Notes: generated by a model not told the origin, from the letters alone. Shown: positions 45,464 through 56,010, numbered from the stretch's first letter. The stretch is DNA of 64,000 nucleotides from Plazaster borealis (GCA_021014325.1 CM037469.1:17817701-17881700), one strand, 5' to 3'. Made by a program: numbers and translations.

Positions 45464-46270
45464 TGATGTGACGGTCATAGAAACGTTACCCCCTACTATT
45501 ATTTTTATTGCATTTATTTATTATGTAACATTTAATTATTCAAGAGAAGCGCCCTCTTTTGACAACAAGCATTTCAATTTCGCGCGTTTCCGCCACCCTC
45601 ATACTGATTTCCAGCGAAGACCTGACAATACGTATTTTGTCTTCGTCTCTGTTACAGGTAATAATCTTTTGGTTTATTTTCATATGTTTCACCTCTAAAA
45701 TCATCACTCAAAGTACATTATTATAAACTGATGTTTATCTTCAACCACTATTGATTCTATTTTTATTCATTTCGAGATTATTAGAGATTTAATGGAAATG
45801 ATTGATTGCCGGACTAAAGATTTGTCCCGATTTAGTTTTCTGAAGACAAGTTCATTAATTTATAAGTTGAACTATACCCTTGTAGATTTATTTGACAAGA
45901 GTTACTATTTATAAGTATTTGTTCTTTAAAACATTTCCGATCAGGAGCATCGGCCAAGTTTTATTTGCATTTTGTTATATTCCAACGATAATCTAAGATG
46001 GCGCATGATGTGAAAATCACATGTCATGATCTAGAGCAAAAGCTATTATTTAAAGCCATTAACGATTTCATTTAATACTGTTTGTACATAAATATTGTTC
46101 TGTGATTATTTGTTTTCTAAGTAAATTGATACTGATTTCCAGCGAAGACCTGACAACACGTATTTTGTCTTCGTCTCTGTTACAGGAATAAAATGGTCAC
46201 TGTGCACCGATTGTAAAGAAAACAAACTGCCGTAGCCTCTATCCCTATCCGACTCTTTAAAGTATTTGAG
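45464..46270 (+). repeat. Candidate 3' LTR or 3' region of the Gypsy element
   Basis: It follows a purine-rich tract. A 58-base direct repeat (ATACTGATTTCCAGCGAAGA and following) occurs at 45601-45658 and 46129-46186, the latter near the right end. No counterpart was found at the 5' side, so the LTR call is tentative. Confidence 0.4.
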
Positions 46271-46277
46271 AGGGTCA

Positions 46278-46420
46278 CACATATAAAACGGTTCTCTTCC
46301 CCTAGCAGTTGAGCGAGTGATTATGCTGGTAGTAAACGAAGTTTTATAGGACATGTACTTGTACATGACTGTATGTTATCATTTTAATCAACGAACCTGT
46401 ACCGATGACGTCAAGGTTTG
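46278..46420 (-). promoter_or_regulatory. Orphan promoter of K10: CRE plus TATA beyond the insertion
   Basis: Continues the K8-type upstream sequence interrupted at 38510. TGACGTCA at 46413-46406 and TATAAAA at 46348-46342 (minus strand) have the same spacing as at K8 but now lie about 7.9 kb from the K10 start codon. They point into the right end of the Gypsy insertion. Confidence 0.55.
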
Positions 46421-47711
46421 CAAACTGCATTGCGAAACAATGATTTTCCATTATTATGCAAAGTGGTTAACAAAAATGTCATTAGTACAAAGGTCTATTT
46501 AATCCCCGTTGTGAGTAGGCCTATGTTGCGAAACCGACCAAAGGTAGAAGAAACACCCAAACCAGCTGAACAAACACTTCTTCAACAAGATAATATTACT
46601 AAAAGTGTTGTGTCATTGGATTGTATACCTGTAAGAATGTAATGGTCATTATAATAAATGGGCATTGCCTTCGGATTGGGTGCTTTTGGGCTATAAAAGC
46701 GTCTGTTATGAAATGAAAATTGAAACGTTGAAAGTCGAATAATACTAATAGTGATTCACATACATTTCCCCGGTGAAAAAATATGTGTTTTTTGTTTAAT
46801 TTCATGACAGAAGACAAGGCACGTACAGACGAGGTAGGGCAAAACTCACTAATTACAACACACTATGTGTGTGTTGTGAATGAACAACTCTTACAAATAG
46901 AATAAGGAGCAATTCCAAACAGAAATCAATTAGTTTACGAGATCTAAGGCAATGTGCCTCTTTAATGTTTCACTTTTTCCCACATTATCTTAGGAATTAC
47001 AGTACATGTTTTTCTTTCAATAAACACAAAGATCCACACACCGTGATTATGTCCACTGCTCGTCTGCCGGGGCTACACGGAACTATTTCAGTTCGTGCTT
47101 TATAATGTCTATGATAGTGTTTTAGTTTAAGTAGTTAGACTCCAGAGTGCAAAAGTGTTTGTTTGTTGTGAACGTACGAGTCAAACCATGGTCAAACCAA
47201 CAAAGTTAATTCCTTGAACGGGGTAGGGTGATGGTGGGGGTGTTCAGAGACGTCATCCTAAATAAAGAGATATTTATAAAGCGCAAACAGTTGCAGATCG
47301 GTTCCGCCTCAAGGTGCCTAATACAAGCAAAATGGATTAAAAAAAATATATTAAAAAACAACGATAATTAAACAATTTTACAACAAATTACGTCTGGCCC
47401 AGACAAATACACAGTCAGCTAAAAAAAATGAACTAGTTATAAATAGTTGTAGAAAATAAATGATAGATCTTGAAGGGGAACTCTGTTATTATACACTTTG
47501 ATGATCAAGCCAACATTGTTGGGAATTGAAACCTTGTGTATTGTTTGTACCCCCACCAACCATCGGCGAATTGTTTAGAAATTTCGTTTGAGCTCCCCGG
47601 CTCCCTCCTTCGACTAAAGTTTCTTCAGCCCATGTTTATTACCGGGATGGGGGGGGGGGGGGTGAAGTCCCCTCCGAAATTTAATAGGCTTGATTGGCGA
47701 CGTTCATTTGG
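46421..47711. repeat. Second copy of the K8 upstream module
   Basis: Nearly identical to 31791-33076, including the LINE-like 3' end (47270-47370) and the poly-G tract (47650-47662). No gene. Confidence 0.7.
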
Positions 47712-47937
47712 TTAAAGGCATCGTACACGTTTGGTAATTACTCAAAATATTTATTAGCATAAAAACTTACTTGGTAACAAGCAACGGAGAGCTGTTGATA
47801 GTATAAAACATTGTGAGAAACGACTCCCTCTGAAGTAACGTAATTTTTGAAAAAGAGGTAATTTCTCACTAAAATAATAAAAACTTCTTGCAAGAAGTTT
47901 TTATTCCTAACTGAAAGCACACAAACTTGTACAACAA
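47712..47937. mobile_element. Truncated M1 MITE (copy of 33077-33302)
   Basis: Same start, same truncation point at CTTGTACAACAAAA, nearly identical throughout. Confidence 0.85.
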
Positions 47938-48083
47938 AATAATTTCGCAGGATGCTTACTACCAATACCATCTTTATAACAAGTAGGCCTAGACTTTCAA
48001 ATAAAAAAGTCATTCTTTTGGTCATGACCAAAGTATGACCCTACCGACACGTCAGATTTACAAGCTAACATAAAGGGCGCTAT

Positions 48084-48791
48084 TTATAATGTGTTACGCT
48101 CAAACAAAATGATCTGCATTTGAGAGGCCTCCCGTATTGAAGTGTTCAACAGCCTGAAGCCCAGTCGTGTTATCTCCTGGTAAATCTTCATGCGATTCAT
48201 CTCTTTGCCCACTCCCTTCTGCCCCGCTATGATCCGCACGCGCCCGGTAGCCAAAACGCGACTTTCGATGCTTTTGGCGTCACCCATCTGGAATCTGTCC
48301 GAATTAAAGTGTAACCAAAGAGTTGGGATATCCTTTAGAGTCGGTGCGGTCCCCCTGTACGTCACTTCTTTTTCGTTAGTATCGCTGAAAGAAATTTATA
48401 TAAATTCCGTCTCCTGTCTGCTGCCATCTCCCGACCGTTTATCTTTGAGTGACTTCCCTGCATCTATCACTTTTATCAGCTCCTTGATTTGGAAGAAGTC
48501 TGCCTCCGCACTGAGGAGGTCCCACTCCTTGAAGTCATGAGGAAGACAGAGCGAGGAGCGGCGGAGGAAGTTCAAGACGTGGCGGAAGATGAGCCCGTCG
48601 CCGTCAATGATGTAGTGGCCGTCGCTGTCCCGGTGGGTTGGGATGCGATCACTGAACATGCTACCCAGCATGGAGTCGGGATAGTGGGTCAGTGTTGCAA
48701 CAGTCGTTGTGTAGAGACTGCCTCCTACATTTAGTGTCACTAGATCAGCAGCCTTATGTTCCGTAGCTGATGGTTGCTGCGTGTGATCCAT
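48084..48791 (-). pseudogene. K11: KCTD copy with one nonsense codon
   Basis: Start ATG at 48791 (MDHTQQPSATEHKAADLVTL). The T1 domain is complete (TLTHYPDSMLGSMFSDRIPT, IDGDGLIFRHVLNFLRRS, PHDFKEWDLLSAEADFF). A 9-base insertion adds three residues in ELIKVIDAGKSLKDK. At 48398-48396 a TAA replaces the GAA (Glu) found in K9 inside EFIEISF, truncating the protein before its C-terminal domain. Downstream the same frame is open (ISFSDTNEKEVTYRGTAPTL and on to ILFERNTL), so this is a single substitution. It may be a null allele, a recent pseudogene, or a T1-only protein able to interfere with oligomers of the paralogues. Confidence 0.8.
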
Positions 48792-49085
48792 TGCCGGCTT
48801 CCAAACCGCTGTGTGCAACAATTCCTTCTTCACGACAATGCTCAAACTGTTTCTCAAATATTCCCTAATTGGAGCAAATAAATGCTGACAAAACGATGCA
48901 TGGGCATGTACATTGAATCCCTGTAGTAAGTGATTCCACAATGCATTGTTGGGTCATGAGTCATCATACGACCAGAGAGCATGCATAGCAACGGTAAATT
49001 CCCGATTCAGATAGGCGATAAACGTCAAACAGCCGTCGGCAACTCTATTCGATTAAAGCATTGTGGGCGAAAATGGCAAAGACAC
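48792..49085 (-). promoter_or_regulatory. K11 upstream block (K5 type)
   Basis: Matches the blocks upstream of K5, K7 and K9, through the ATTGTGGGCG word. Confidence 0.45.
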
Positions 49086-49884
49086 ACATATTTAATTAAA
49101 CCAGTAATTAAAGATGTAACATTAAGACATAATTACAATCAAAGAAAGACATACGCACATTTTCACATGGTATGATAATTGTTACTTTTTAATTGATGTT
49201 ATTATAATAGCTAGGTTAACGTTAAAACGTGCAAGTACACAAAAACCATTATATGTTGGCATTCTAAAGTAAAGGCTTAAGGTAATTAATTTCCGATATT
49301 GATAATAAAACCAGTTAATAAAGATGTAATATTAAAACATTATTACAATAATAGAAAGACACATTTTACAACCTCACAAGGTATGATAATTGTTACTTTT
49401 TTGATGGATGTAAGTATAATAGCTATAGGTCAACGTTAAAGGGACACGCTGCCTTGGATCGGGCGAGTTGGTCTATCAAAAGATAACCGTTTGTTATAAA
49501 ATGCATATGTTTAGAAAGATGTTAGAAAAGTAGAATACAATGATCCACACAAATGTCTCGAAATTACGTGATTTTCCTTTTACATCGTGAACAAACACGG
49601 TCGGCCATTTTGTAATTTTGATTTCACATTCTAAAGTTGACATTCTAAAGTAAGCCTACTGCTTACTGCTTATATAGCCTATATAGCCTTATATAGCCTA
49701 TGTCATTAAGTTAAAAAGCTCAATTTTGCGTCAAAGGAAGTCTCAGAGAGTTTCATGCAATTATTGGAAATTTTAAAAATAAAGCTATTTAAGTATATTG
49801 ACGAATTAGGAATCCGTATACATGGGCTTCGTGACAGAGTGTTTACATCAGAGTGCTGCCTTTTAGCTTCAGCTGAACAAACCA
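49086..49884. repeat. Short version of the tandem array, with half a foldback
   Basis: Two to three units of the array seen at 34432-36060. The left half of the TTAA foldback (49436-49625) breaks off after TTTTGTAATTTTGATT, which is where the second unit lost about 1.1 kb relative to the first. Confidence 0.65.
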
Positions 49885-50079
49885 GGGCACAATTTCATAA
49901 AGCTGTGTTTAGGCAGAAAATATTGCCTGACAATTTTCTGCTACGCAGAAATGAACAAAACACCAGTCAGAAATTGTACATGTGACATGGGTTTTTGCCT
50001 AGTAACCTTAATCTGGTAAGCATAGTTTGGTTGTGTTTAGCTACGTTTTGTGCTTAAGCAGCTCTATGAAATTGGGCCC
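49885..50079. mobile_element. M2 foldback/MITE
   Basis: Begins GGGCACAATTTCATAAAGCT and ends AGCTCTATGAAATTGGGCCC; closest to 36482-36676. Confidence 0.85.
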
Positions 50080-51155
50080 TGATCTTAAACATAAGATATT
50101 TACGGTGACACCGTGTGGTTAGATCTCTTTTGAGTGATTGGTGGATCTGAAAAGAACCAATGGACCAGAACCAGATCTTGCTGAGAGAGCTTAAAATATG
50201 ATGCTACGTGAAATCACACACGAAGAGTCAACAGACCATCGTGTCATAATTTCAATCCTAAAGACCAGCTGGAACGAGAACGGCAACAAGTGATCTTTGC
50301 TGAAATTCATTTCAAATGTTTTCAATCAATTTAGTAAAATGAGTTCACTTGAGATTAAAAAAAATTAATTGTAAAAAACCCCAAATCATTTTGAATACCC
50401 TCCGGTGCTTTTCAGAAAGATTCGCGAAAAGCCCCGTAATGCTGATTTATAGACAACATTTTCAGAAATATACAATAAAAGTCACCTCTGCAAAAGTTTC
50501 ATTTGAATACAGTGTCTACTTGTTGAGAAAGTCACGGTTTTTCATCAAGAACGTTGAATCCATCCACGTTTTGGCGAGGTGACATTGTTGGGTACCAACC
50601 GCATCACTGGTTGCAGCATTCACAAACGGACACCACGGAAATTTGAATCTCCAAAACTCGCAAGCAGGTGATCTTTGGAGATTAAAAAATGTTTTGACAT
50701 ACTTTTGATTTCTTATTAACATGTGCACTTCAGACAAAATAATGTCGCAGGGGTAGGATGCTTACTATCATTACCATTGCAAGTATACTTTCGATATTTT
50801 GTATAATAGGGGCCTAAATATTTATTATTATTATTTTTGTATTATTATCATTTTTTTGTTTTTATTTTTTTTTTGATTGGGGGAACCAGACACAAGACAA
50901 AAGAAGCAAAAATGCAAATAATCCAGCCAACGGTAAGAAAAACACCACTAAAAAGTAAAGGCAAATAAAAACAGTAAACGGTGTGGAAAAAATCTAAATA
51001 CAAGAGTAAGCAGGTATAACAAATTACCAAACAATAAAAATTAATAACAGCAAATACGAGGCCAAACAAAAACCGTACAGTATTAAAAAAAACATCTAAC
51101 AACCGCAAGATAAAAAGTAGAACCAACTGTTGTATGAAGCTAACAATGGCGTTAT
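50080..51155. repeat. Downstream flank of K12 (duplicated module)
   Basis: Third copy of the K8/K10 flank: GGTGACACCGTG block, partial M4 (50440-50690), T-rich stretch. No gene. Confidence 0.65.
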
Positions 51156-51830
51156 TCATCGGCCAAACAAAACGATCTGAATGTTACTTTCCTCCCGTAT
51201 GGAAGAGTTCAAAAGCCTGAAGCCCAGTTGTGTTATCTCTTGGTATATCTTCATGCGATCTAATTCTCCGCCCCCGTCTTGCTTCGTTGTGATCGAACCG
51301 TTATGAGTAGTAATAACGTAAGGTTTGGGTTGTTTGACACGCTTGTGCGTGTAGAGTCCCGGGTAGAGTCCGCCCTGGCTAAGCTTGCAGTCATTTTCAA
51401 AGCACAACCAAAGGGTTGGGATAGACTTTAGAGTCGCTGTGGTTCCCCTGTACGTCACCTTGTTTGTATCGAAGAAAGAAATTTCGATGAATTCCATCTC
51501 CTGTCTGCTGCCATCTCCCGACCGTTTCTCTTTGAGTGACTCCACTGCATCTATCAGCTCCTGGATTTGGAAGAAGTCTGCCTCCGCACTGAGGAGGTCC
51601 CACTCCTTGAAGTCAAGGGGAAGACAGAGCGAGGAGCGGCGGAGGAAGTTCAAGACGTGGCGGAAGATGGGCCCGTCGCCGTCGATGATGTAGTGGCCGT
51701 TGCTGTCTCGGTGGGTTGGGATGCGATTACTGAAAATGCTACCCAGCATGGAGTCGGGATAGCGGAACAGTGTTGCAACAGTCGTTGTGTAGAGGCTGCC
51801 TCCTACATTGAGTGTCACTAGATCGGACAT
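51156..51830 (-). CDS. K12: KCTD6/21-like BTB/T1 protein, K8 subtype
   Basis: Intact 224-residue single-exon frame from the ATG at 51830 (MSDLVTLNVGGSLYTTTVAT). T1 domain: LFRYPDSMLGSIFSNRIPTH, IDGDGPIFRHVLNFLRRS, LPLDFKEWDLLSAEADFF, QIQELIDAVESLK. C-terminal domain: MEFIEISFFDTNKVTYRGTT, ATLKSIPTLWLCFEND, a variable loop, RMKIYQEITQLGFRLLNSS, ending IQIVLFGR. An 8-base deletion relative to K8 removes the NTDE tail and creates the stop. The upstream region lacks the TATAAAA box of K8 but keeps the CRE (52031-52024). Probably functional as protein; expression may differ from K8. Confidence 0.9.
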   Translation of the reverse strand: MSDLVTLNVGGSLYTTTVATLFRYPDSMLGSIFSNRIPTHRDSNGHYIIDGDGPIFRHVLNFLRRSSLCLPLDFKEWDLLSAEADFFQIQELIDAVESLKEKRSGDGSRQEMEFIEISFFDTNKVTYRGTTATLKSIPTLWLCFENDCKLSQGGLYPGLYTHKRVKQPKPYVITTHNGSITTKQDGGGELDRMKIYQEITQLGFRLLNSSIREESNIQIVLFGR

Positions 51831-52035
51831 TGCAGCTCCAAGTGCTATGTTGATTGCTGATGGCGTATTGCTGTATTCTACCACTGAGTGTACGATTCAT
51901 GCACGCAGTAGTTTCACATCAGTTCTCTTCCCCTAGCAGTTGAGCGAGTGATTATGCTGGTAGTAAACATGACTGTATGTTGTCATGGTATAATGTACAA
52001 TGGAATCAATGAACCTGTACCGATGACGTCAAGGT
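51831..52035 (-). promoter_or_regulatory. K12 upstream region: CRE kept, TATA lost
   Basis: TGACGTCA at 52031-52024. Relative to K8, a deletion removed the segment containing TATAAAA (the text jumps from TAGTAAACATGAC to TGTATG). Another 8-9 base loss falls in CACAT(ATAAAACGG). Confidence 0.5.
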
Positions 52036-53135
52036 TAATCTCCGTTGTGAGTTTTGCAAAATCGACCAAAGTGTTGTGTCATTGGATTGTATACCTGTAA
52101 GAATGTAATCGCCATTATAATAAATGGGCATTGCCTTCGGATTGGGTGCTTTTGGGCTATAAAAGCGTCTGTTATGAAATGAATAATGAAATGTTGAAAG
52201 TCGAATATAGTGATTCACATACATTTCCCCGGTGAAAATGTGTGTTTTTTGTTTAATTTCATGACAGAAGACAAGTCACGTATAGATGGCAAAACTCACT
52301 AATTACAACACACTGTGGGTGTGGTGTGCATGAACAACTCTTACAAAAAGAAGAAGGAGCAATTCCAAACAGCAAAACAAGTTTACGAGATTTCAGGGCA
52401 ATTTAATGTTTCTCTTTTTTCCACATTATCTTCGGAATTACAGTACACGTTTGTTTCTTCCAATAAACACAAAGATCCACACACCGTGACATGTTCACTC
52501 AGTTCGTGCTTTGTAATGTCTACTTTTGATAGTGTTTTAGTTTATAATAAGTAGTTAGACTCAAGTGTGCAAAAGTGTTTGTTTGTTGTGAACATACGAA
52601 TCAAACCAACAAAGTTAATTCCTTGAACGGGGTGGGGGTGATCAGAGACGTCATCTCAATATTAATAATAATAATAATAACGAGATATTTATAAAGCGCA
52701 CACAGTTGCAGATCGGTTCCGCCTCAAGGTGCTGAATACAAGCGAAATGGATTAAAAAACTAAATTAAAAAACAACGATAATTAAACAATTTTACAACAA
52801 ATTACGTCTGGCCCAGCCAAATACACAGTCAGCTAAAAAAAAAATGAACTAGTTATAAATAGTTGTAGAAAATAAATGATAGATCTTGAAGGGAACTCTA
52901 TATTATACACTTTGATGATCAAGCCAACATTGTTGGGAATTGAAACCTTGTGAATTGTTGTCCCCCCACCAACCATACGGCGAATTGTTTAGAAATTTCG
53001 TTTGAGCTCCCTGGCTCCCTCCTTCGACTAAAGTTTCTTCAGCCCATAATATTTATTACCGGGATGGGGGGGAGGGGGGACCACACACACCGGGAATAAA
53101 GTCCCCTCCGAAAAATAGTCTTGATTGGCGACGTT
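52036..53135. repeat. Third copy of the K8 upstream module
   Basis: Similar to 31791-33076 with several small deletions; LINE-like 3' end at 52655-52760 preceded by (AAT)n. The module stops near 53135, which is the right edge of the duplicated KCTD region. Confidence 0.65.
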
Positions 53136-53820
53136 CATTTGGTTAACGTAGTTGCCAATAAGTAACGCTACATGAATTACTGGAGATGATCTGTATCACA
53201 CAAACATCTGTTTTGATTAGATTGGTAGACTTGCCCAGTCCCTCCGAGCCAGTCGACGTGCGCCCTCTACCGGTGACTAGTACAAAAACTAGCGTCGCCA
53301 AGCAGAACTATACTAGTACGACAACGGCCCCATGTTTCCGTTTGATGTGGGAAGCACCGTGTAAAATGTACACTGGTCTAAAATGGAGGACGGTCCCCAA
53401 GCCGGAACCGGAGCCCATTTGAAAATAACCTTAGTGTGTAAGGAGACCTTTGCACATTGGATAGTAATAACATGGTGGTAGGAATATAACGGTCCTTCAA
53501 TCAACAGATTCAGTGATTACGTTGGTTCCACTACACAGTGATGTCGTCACAAGGAAGGAATCGAATTCTCGTATTGGACACTGCCAGTTGGTTCCGTCTG
53601 AGAAGACAAAACAAGATTTCGCAAAAAATTAGTTAGTGTCCTTATGTTTCGACCCTAGCAGAGTCTTTTTCGAAGGCTTCACTGAGCTCGCTGAGGAAAC
53701 ATAAACAATTAGGGTGCTTGCTATTGTGAACCAGAAACACCGGTTTAACACCTCTCTTCCACGATACGTGTTCTGTGTTCTTTTACATGCGCTGCCAAGT
53801 TCTAGTTCACGACCTACGGC
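53136..53820. other. Unique spacer at the end of the KCTD cluster
   Basis: No gene that I can support. The short frame at 53186-53422 and the antisense ones have no domain. Confidence 0.4.
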
Positions 53821-53824
53821 CATG

Positions 53825-53972
53825 ATGTCCAACCCGAAGGACAAAGCAATTATGTTAAAGTATCTTGCTCAGGGACATAAGTGAGCCGGGATTCGAACCC
53901 ACACTCTGCTGATCAGAAACACCAGAACTTGTCTAGTTCGGTGCTCTTAACCGCTCGGCCATCCAGCACATA
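53825..53972 (-). mobile_element. tRNA-Leu/Ser-like SINE head
   Basis: On the minus strand: A box TGGCCGAGCGG at 53961-53951, a leucine/serine-type extended variable region, and B box GGTTCGAATCC at 53899-53889. A SINE-like body with CTTGCTC and CCCGAAGGACA-type words (inverse) extends to about 53825. Acceptor ends do not pair, so it is not a functional tRNA gene. Confidence 0.6.
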
Positions 53973-54120
53973 CTTCCTAGGTTTCGAATAAGAACGCGAT
54001 TGGACTTTAAAATGTTGTTTTAAAATTAAACTGTATGAACAAACAGGTGTAATCTCTTCTGCTGTGCGTTCGCCATAAGGAACACGTCATTATTATAGTA
54101 AAATACAATTTTCTTAAATC

Positions 54121-54501
54121 TCAAAAATTAATGCACAACATAGGCACAATAGGCACTTTTCGATAATACGTACCATCATGACAAAATTCAATCCCACGTC
54201 CGAGACAACTGATTCGTTGGACCCCTTTCAAGGTGGTGGTAAAGGCAGAGTTCAATGAAGACTTGATGGGTGGTTGAAGTACATGTACGAAGAAGGGGAA
54301 ATTGTCTTTGCTTTTAAATGTGGTTCTGGGCAGGAAAACTTTCGGGTGTCTCTGGAACACCTCTCGTCTAAAAATGTCTGATATTGCCAAACTCACACCG
54401 GTATCTCGGTCGTCGTGAGCATCTTCCACCAATCCGTAAGTCATTGGTTCAGAGGAACACCGTACTTCGGCTAACATAGCCTCAACGTCCATTTGAGGCA
54501 T
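54121..54501 (-). other. Downstream open frame, unclear status
   Basis: A frame of 126 codons starting MPQMDVEAMLAEVRCSSEPM begins just after the stop of the MGCGKSK gene, in another frame, and runs to a TAG/TAA at 54121. The first 40 residues look protein-like, the rest less so. It might be a second exon, the continuation after a frameshift, or 3' untranslated sequence. No family recognised. Confidence 0.25.
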
Positions 54502-54508
54502 TTCAGTG

Positions 54509-54751
54509 TTATTCTTCAGCTTCCTCGACAACTTCATCAAGTTTGGCTTCTTTGGAGGCATCCTTGTCACTTCCTCCCTGCTGGGCCGCCGGCTCTTCGT
54601 CACCCTCATCGGTCTGAGGCAGCTTCGAGTAGCCAGATGTGGTCTTCTCCGGTGACGAGTCCTCCTCGGGTTGTTTTGGCTCCGGGCTACGAGCCTTGAG
54701 AAGGGGTGCATCTTCGGTCTGTGGTGTGGTCTTGGATTTTCCGCAACCCAT
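54509..54751 (-). CDS. Small acidic protein, putative N-myristoylation (MGCGKS)
   Basis: 80 residues from the ATG at 54751. It starts MGCGKSKTTPQTEDAPLLKA: Gly2, Cys3 and Ser6 fit the consensus for N-myristoylation with possible palmitoylation, so membrane anchoring is likely. The rest is disordered and acidic (DSSPEKTTSGYSKLPQTDEG, then a lysine/glutamate end DEVVEEAEE). I recognise no domain. An upstream in-frame start at 54820 is not ATG-supported as well as this one. It lies divergently 2.2 kb from the CAP gene, which starts with the similar MGCGGS. It may be the first exon of a longer gene. Confidence 0.5.
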   Translation of the reverse strand: MGCGKSKTTPQTEDAPLLKARSPEPKQPEEDSSPEKTTSGYSKLPQTDEGDEEPAAQQGGSDKDASKEAKLDEVVEEAEE

Positions 54752-55565
54752 TACGAACTTCGGTTTCTTCTTGATTTCAAGATATTCTGATGTGTTGCTT
54801 TGTTTAGAAGATAACAACAACCCAAAGGGTGGTTTCTAAAGTATAGTTGGCTGTAACAACTCTGAAATCAAACTTGAGCAGATTCTGACATTTAACAAAC
54901 GCTAAAACTTCCCGACACTGATAACGAATCCTGACTGATCGTGTTGACCCAAATGTGATTTGTGACTCACAAATAAACACAGGCAGTCACCCCTACACAA
55001 GGCAACCGAACAAAAACACCCTGACATGAATGGGGGTATCCAATGGTTACTGGATACAAAGGCCTCTTCGATTGATTAATTCCTGGACAAGACGACGAAG
55101 GTTGAAGATGGTGTAATAAACAACAACAAAGAACATTCATGGCTAACCAGACTCGTGATATTTTAGAAGCCCCAAATGCTACAAGGTTACGGAACGAAAA
55201 CAAAAATTAGAGTTTTCGGGTTAATAAGAAGAATTACCGGAAATTCGTCGTAAAACCTTCAAGGAAAGAAAACGCAGGCACGAGGGGTGTGTTTTCTTGA
55301 AGACCACACTTCACAATGTTCGGTCACTTAATATTGCAGCTGCTGCCGTAATGAATACAGTCTCGACTCACAAGTCTTACTTATTCATGATGTTATTGCC
55401 GTGTTTTGGAGATCATTTGAGTCGGTTGTTGAGGAAAAAAAGTGCCCTAACCTTTGTTCCTTAAAGTTACCAGGATTTGAATGGGGTTCTGATAGAAACA
55501 GAAATGGGGAGAGGGGAGGGTGGTGAGGGGGTCACGCTCCCAAAGCAGTATACTCCCAAGAAGAT
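54752..55565. other. Spacer between divergent genes
   Basis: No gene or repeat recognised; it should hold the promoter of the MGCGKS gene. Confidence 0.35.
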
Positions 55566-56010
55566 ATCTATGCTGTTATAGAGGACTTTGTAATAAATAA
55601 TAATGATAATAACAATGACAATTTGTATAGCGTACAACCATGAAACATGCTCCTAGGCGCTTTTAAAACATTTTTAAAAACATTTAAAATTACAGTTATA
55701 AAACCAAGAGAAAATACAGTGAAAATGTAATTATAGACATTACAAATATACTGAAAAATCAATTAAGCGAAAACAGTAAGGAAAAACACTAATTCAAAAC
55801 CTGGCATTGCTAAAAAATAGGTATGTACTTAGTGGTTTAAAAAAGCACGTTTAAAAAGATTCGTCTTAAGGCCAGCCTTGAAACTATCAACATTGTTGGC
55901 TTCCCTAAGTTGCTTAGGAAGCTGGTTCCATAGTTGAGGGCCAATTACAGAGAACATTTTATCACCTGCAGAAACCAGTATCAGTATATACAAAATGACC
56001 GGTCTAAAAG
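55566..56010 (-). mobile_element. 5'-truncated non-LTR retrotransposon end
   Basis: On the minus strand, about 60 codons (56010-55829) encode the extreme C-terminus of a CR1/L2/Jockey-type reverse transcriptase protein: FSVIGPQLWNQLPKQLRE then SFKAGLKTNLFKRAF, ending in a stop. They are followed by a 3' untranslated region with AAGCGCC-type words and an (ATTATT)n tail near 55590. The polymerase itself is missing, as usual for 5'-truncated LINE copies. Confidence 0.75.

Larger units (their letters stand above)
38511..46277 (+). mobile_element. 7.8-kb insertion carrying a Ty3/Gypsy retrotransposon
   Basis: The boundaries come from comparison with the empty site upstream of K8: left flank ends GATTCTTGCACGCAGT (38510), right flank resumes CACATATAAAACGG (46278). 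Five bases of the empty site are missing and I see no target duplication. Inside are gag (from 39174), pol to 45054, and a purine-rich tract (about 45453-45462) followed by a possible 3' LTR start (TGATGTGACGG, 45464). No matching 5' LTR is visible at the left side. The order protease-RT-RNase H-integrase is that of Ty3/Gypsy (Metaviridae). The insertion is younger than the segmental duplication, because only one copy of the unit has it. Confidence 0.85.

Noticed and set aside
53880..53972. tRNA-Leu or tRNA-Ser gene
   Set aside because: A and B boxes are good, but the first seven bases do not pair with the bases after the T arm; better read as a SINE head.
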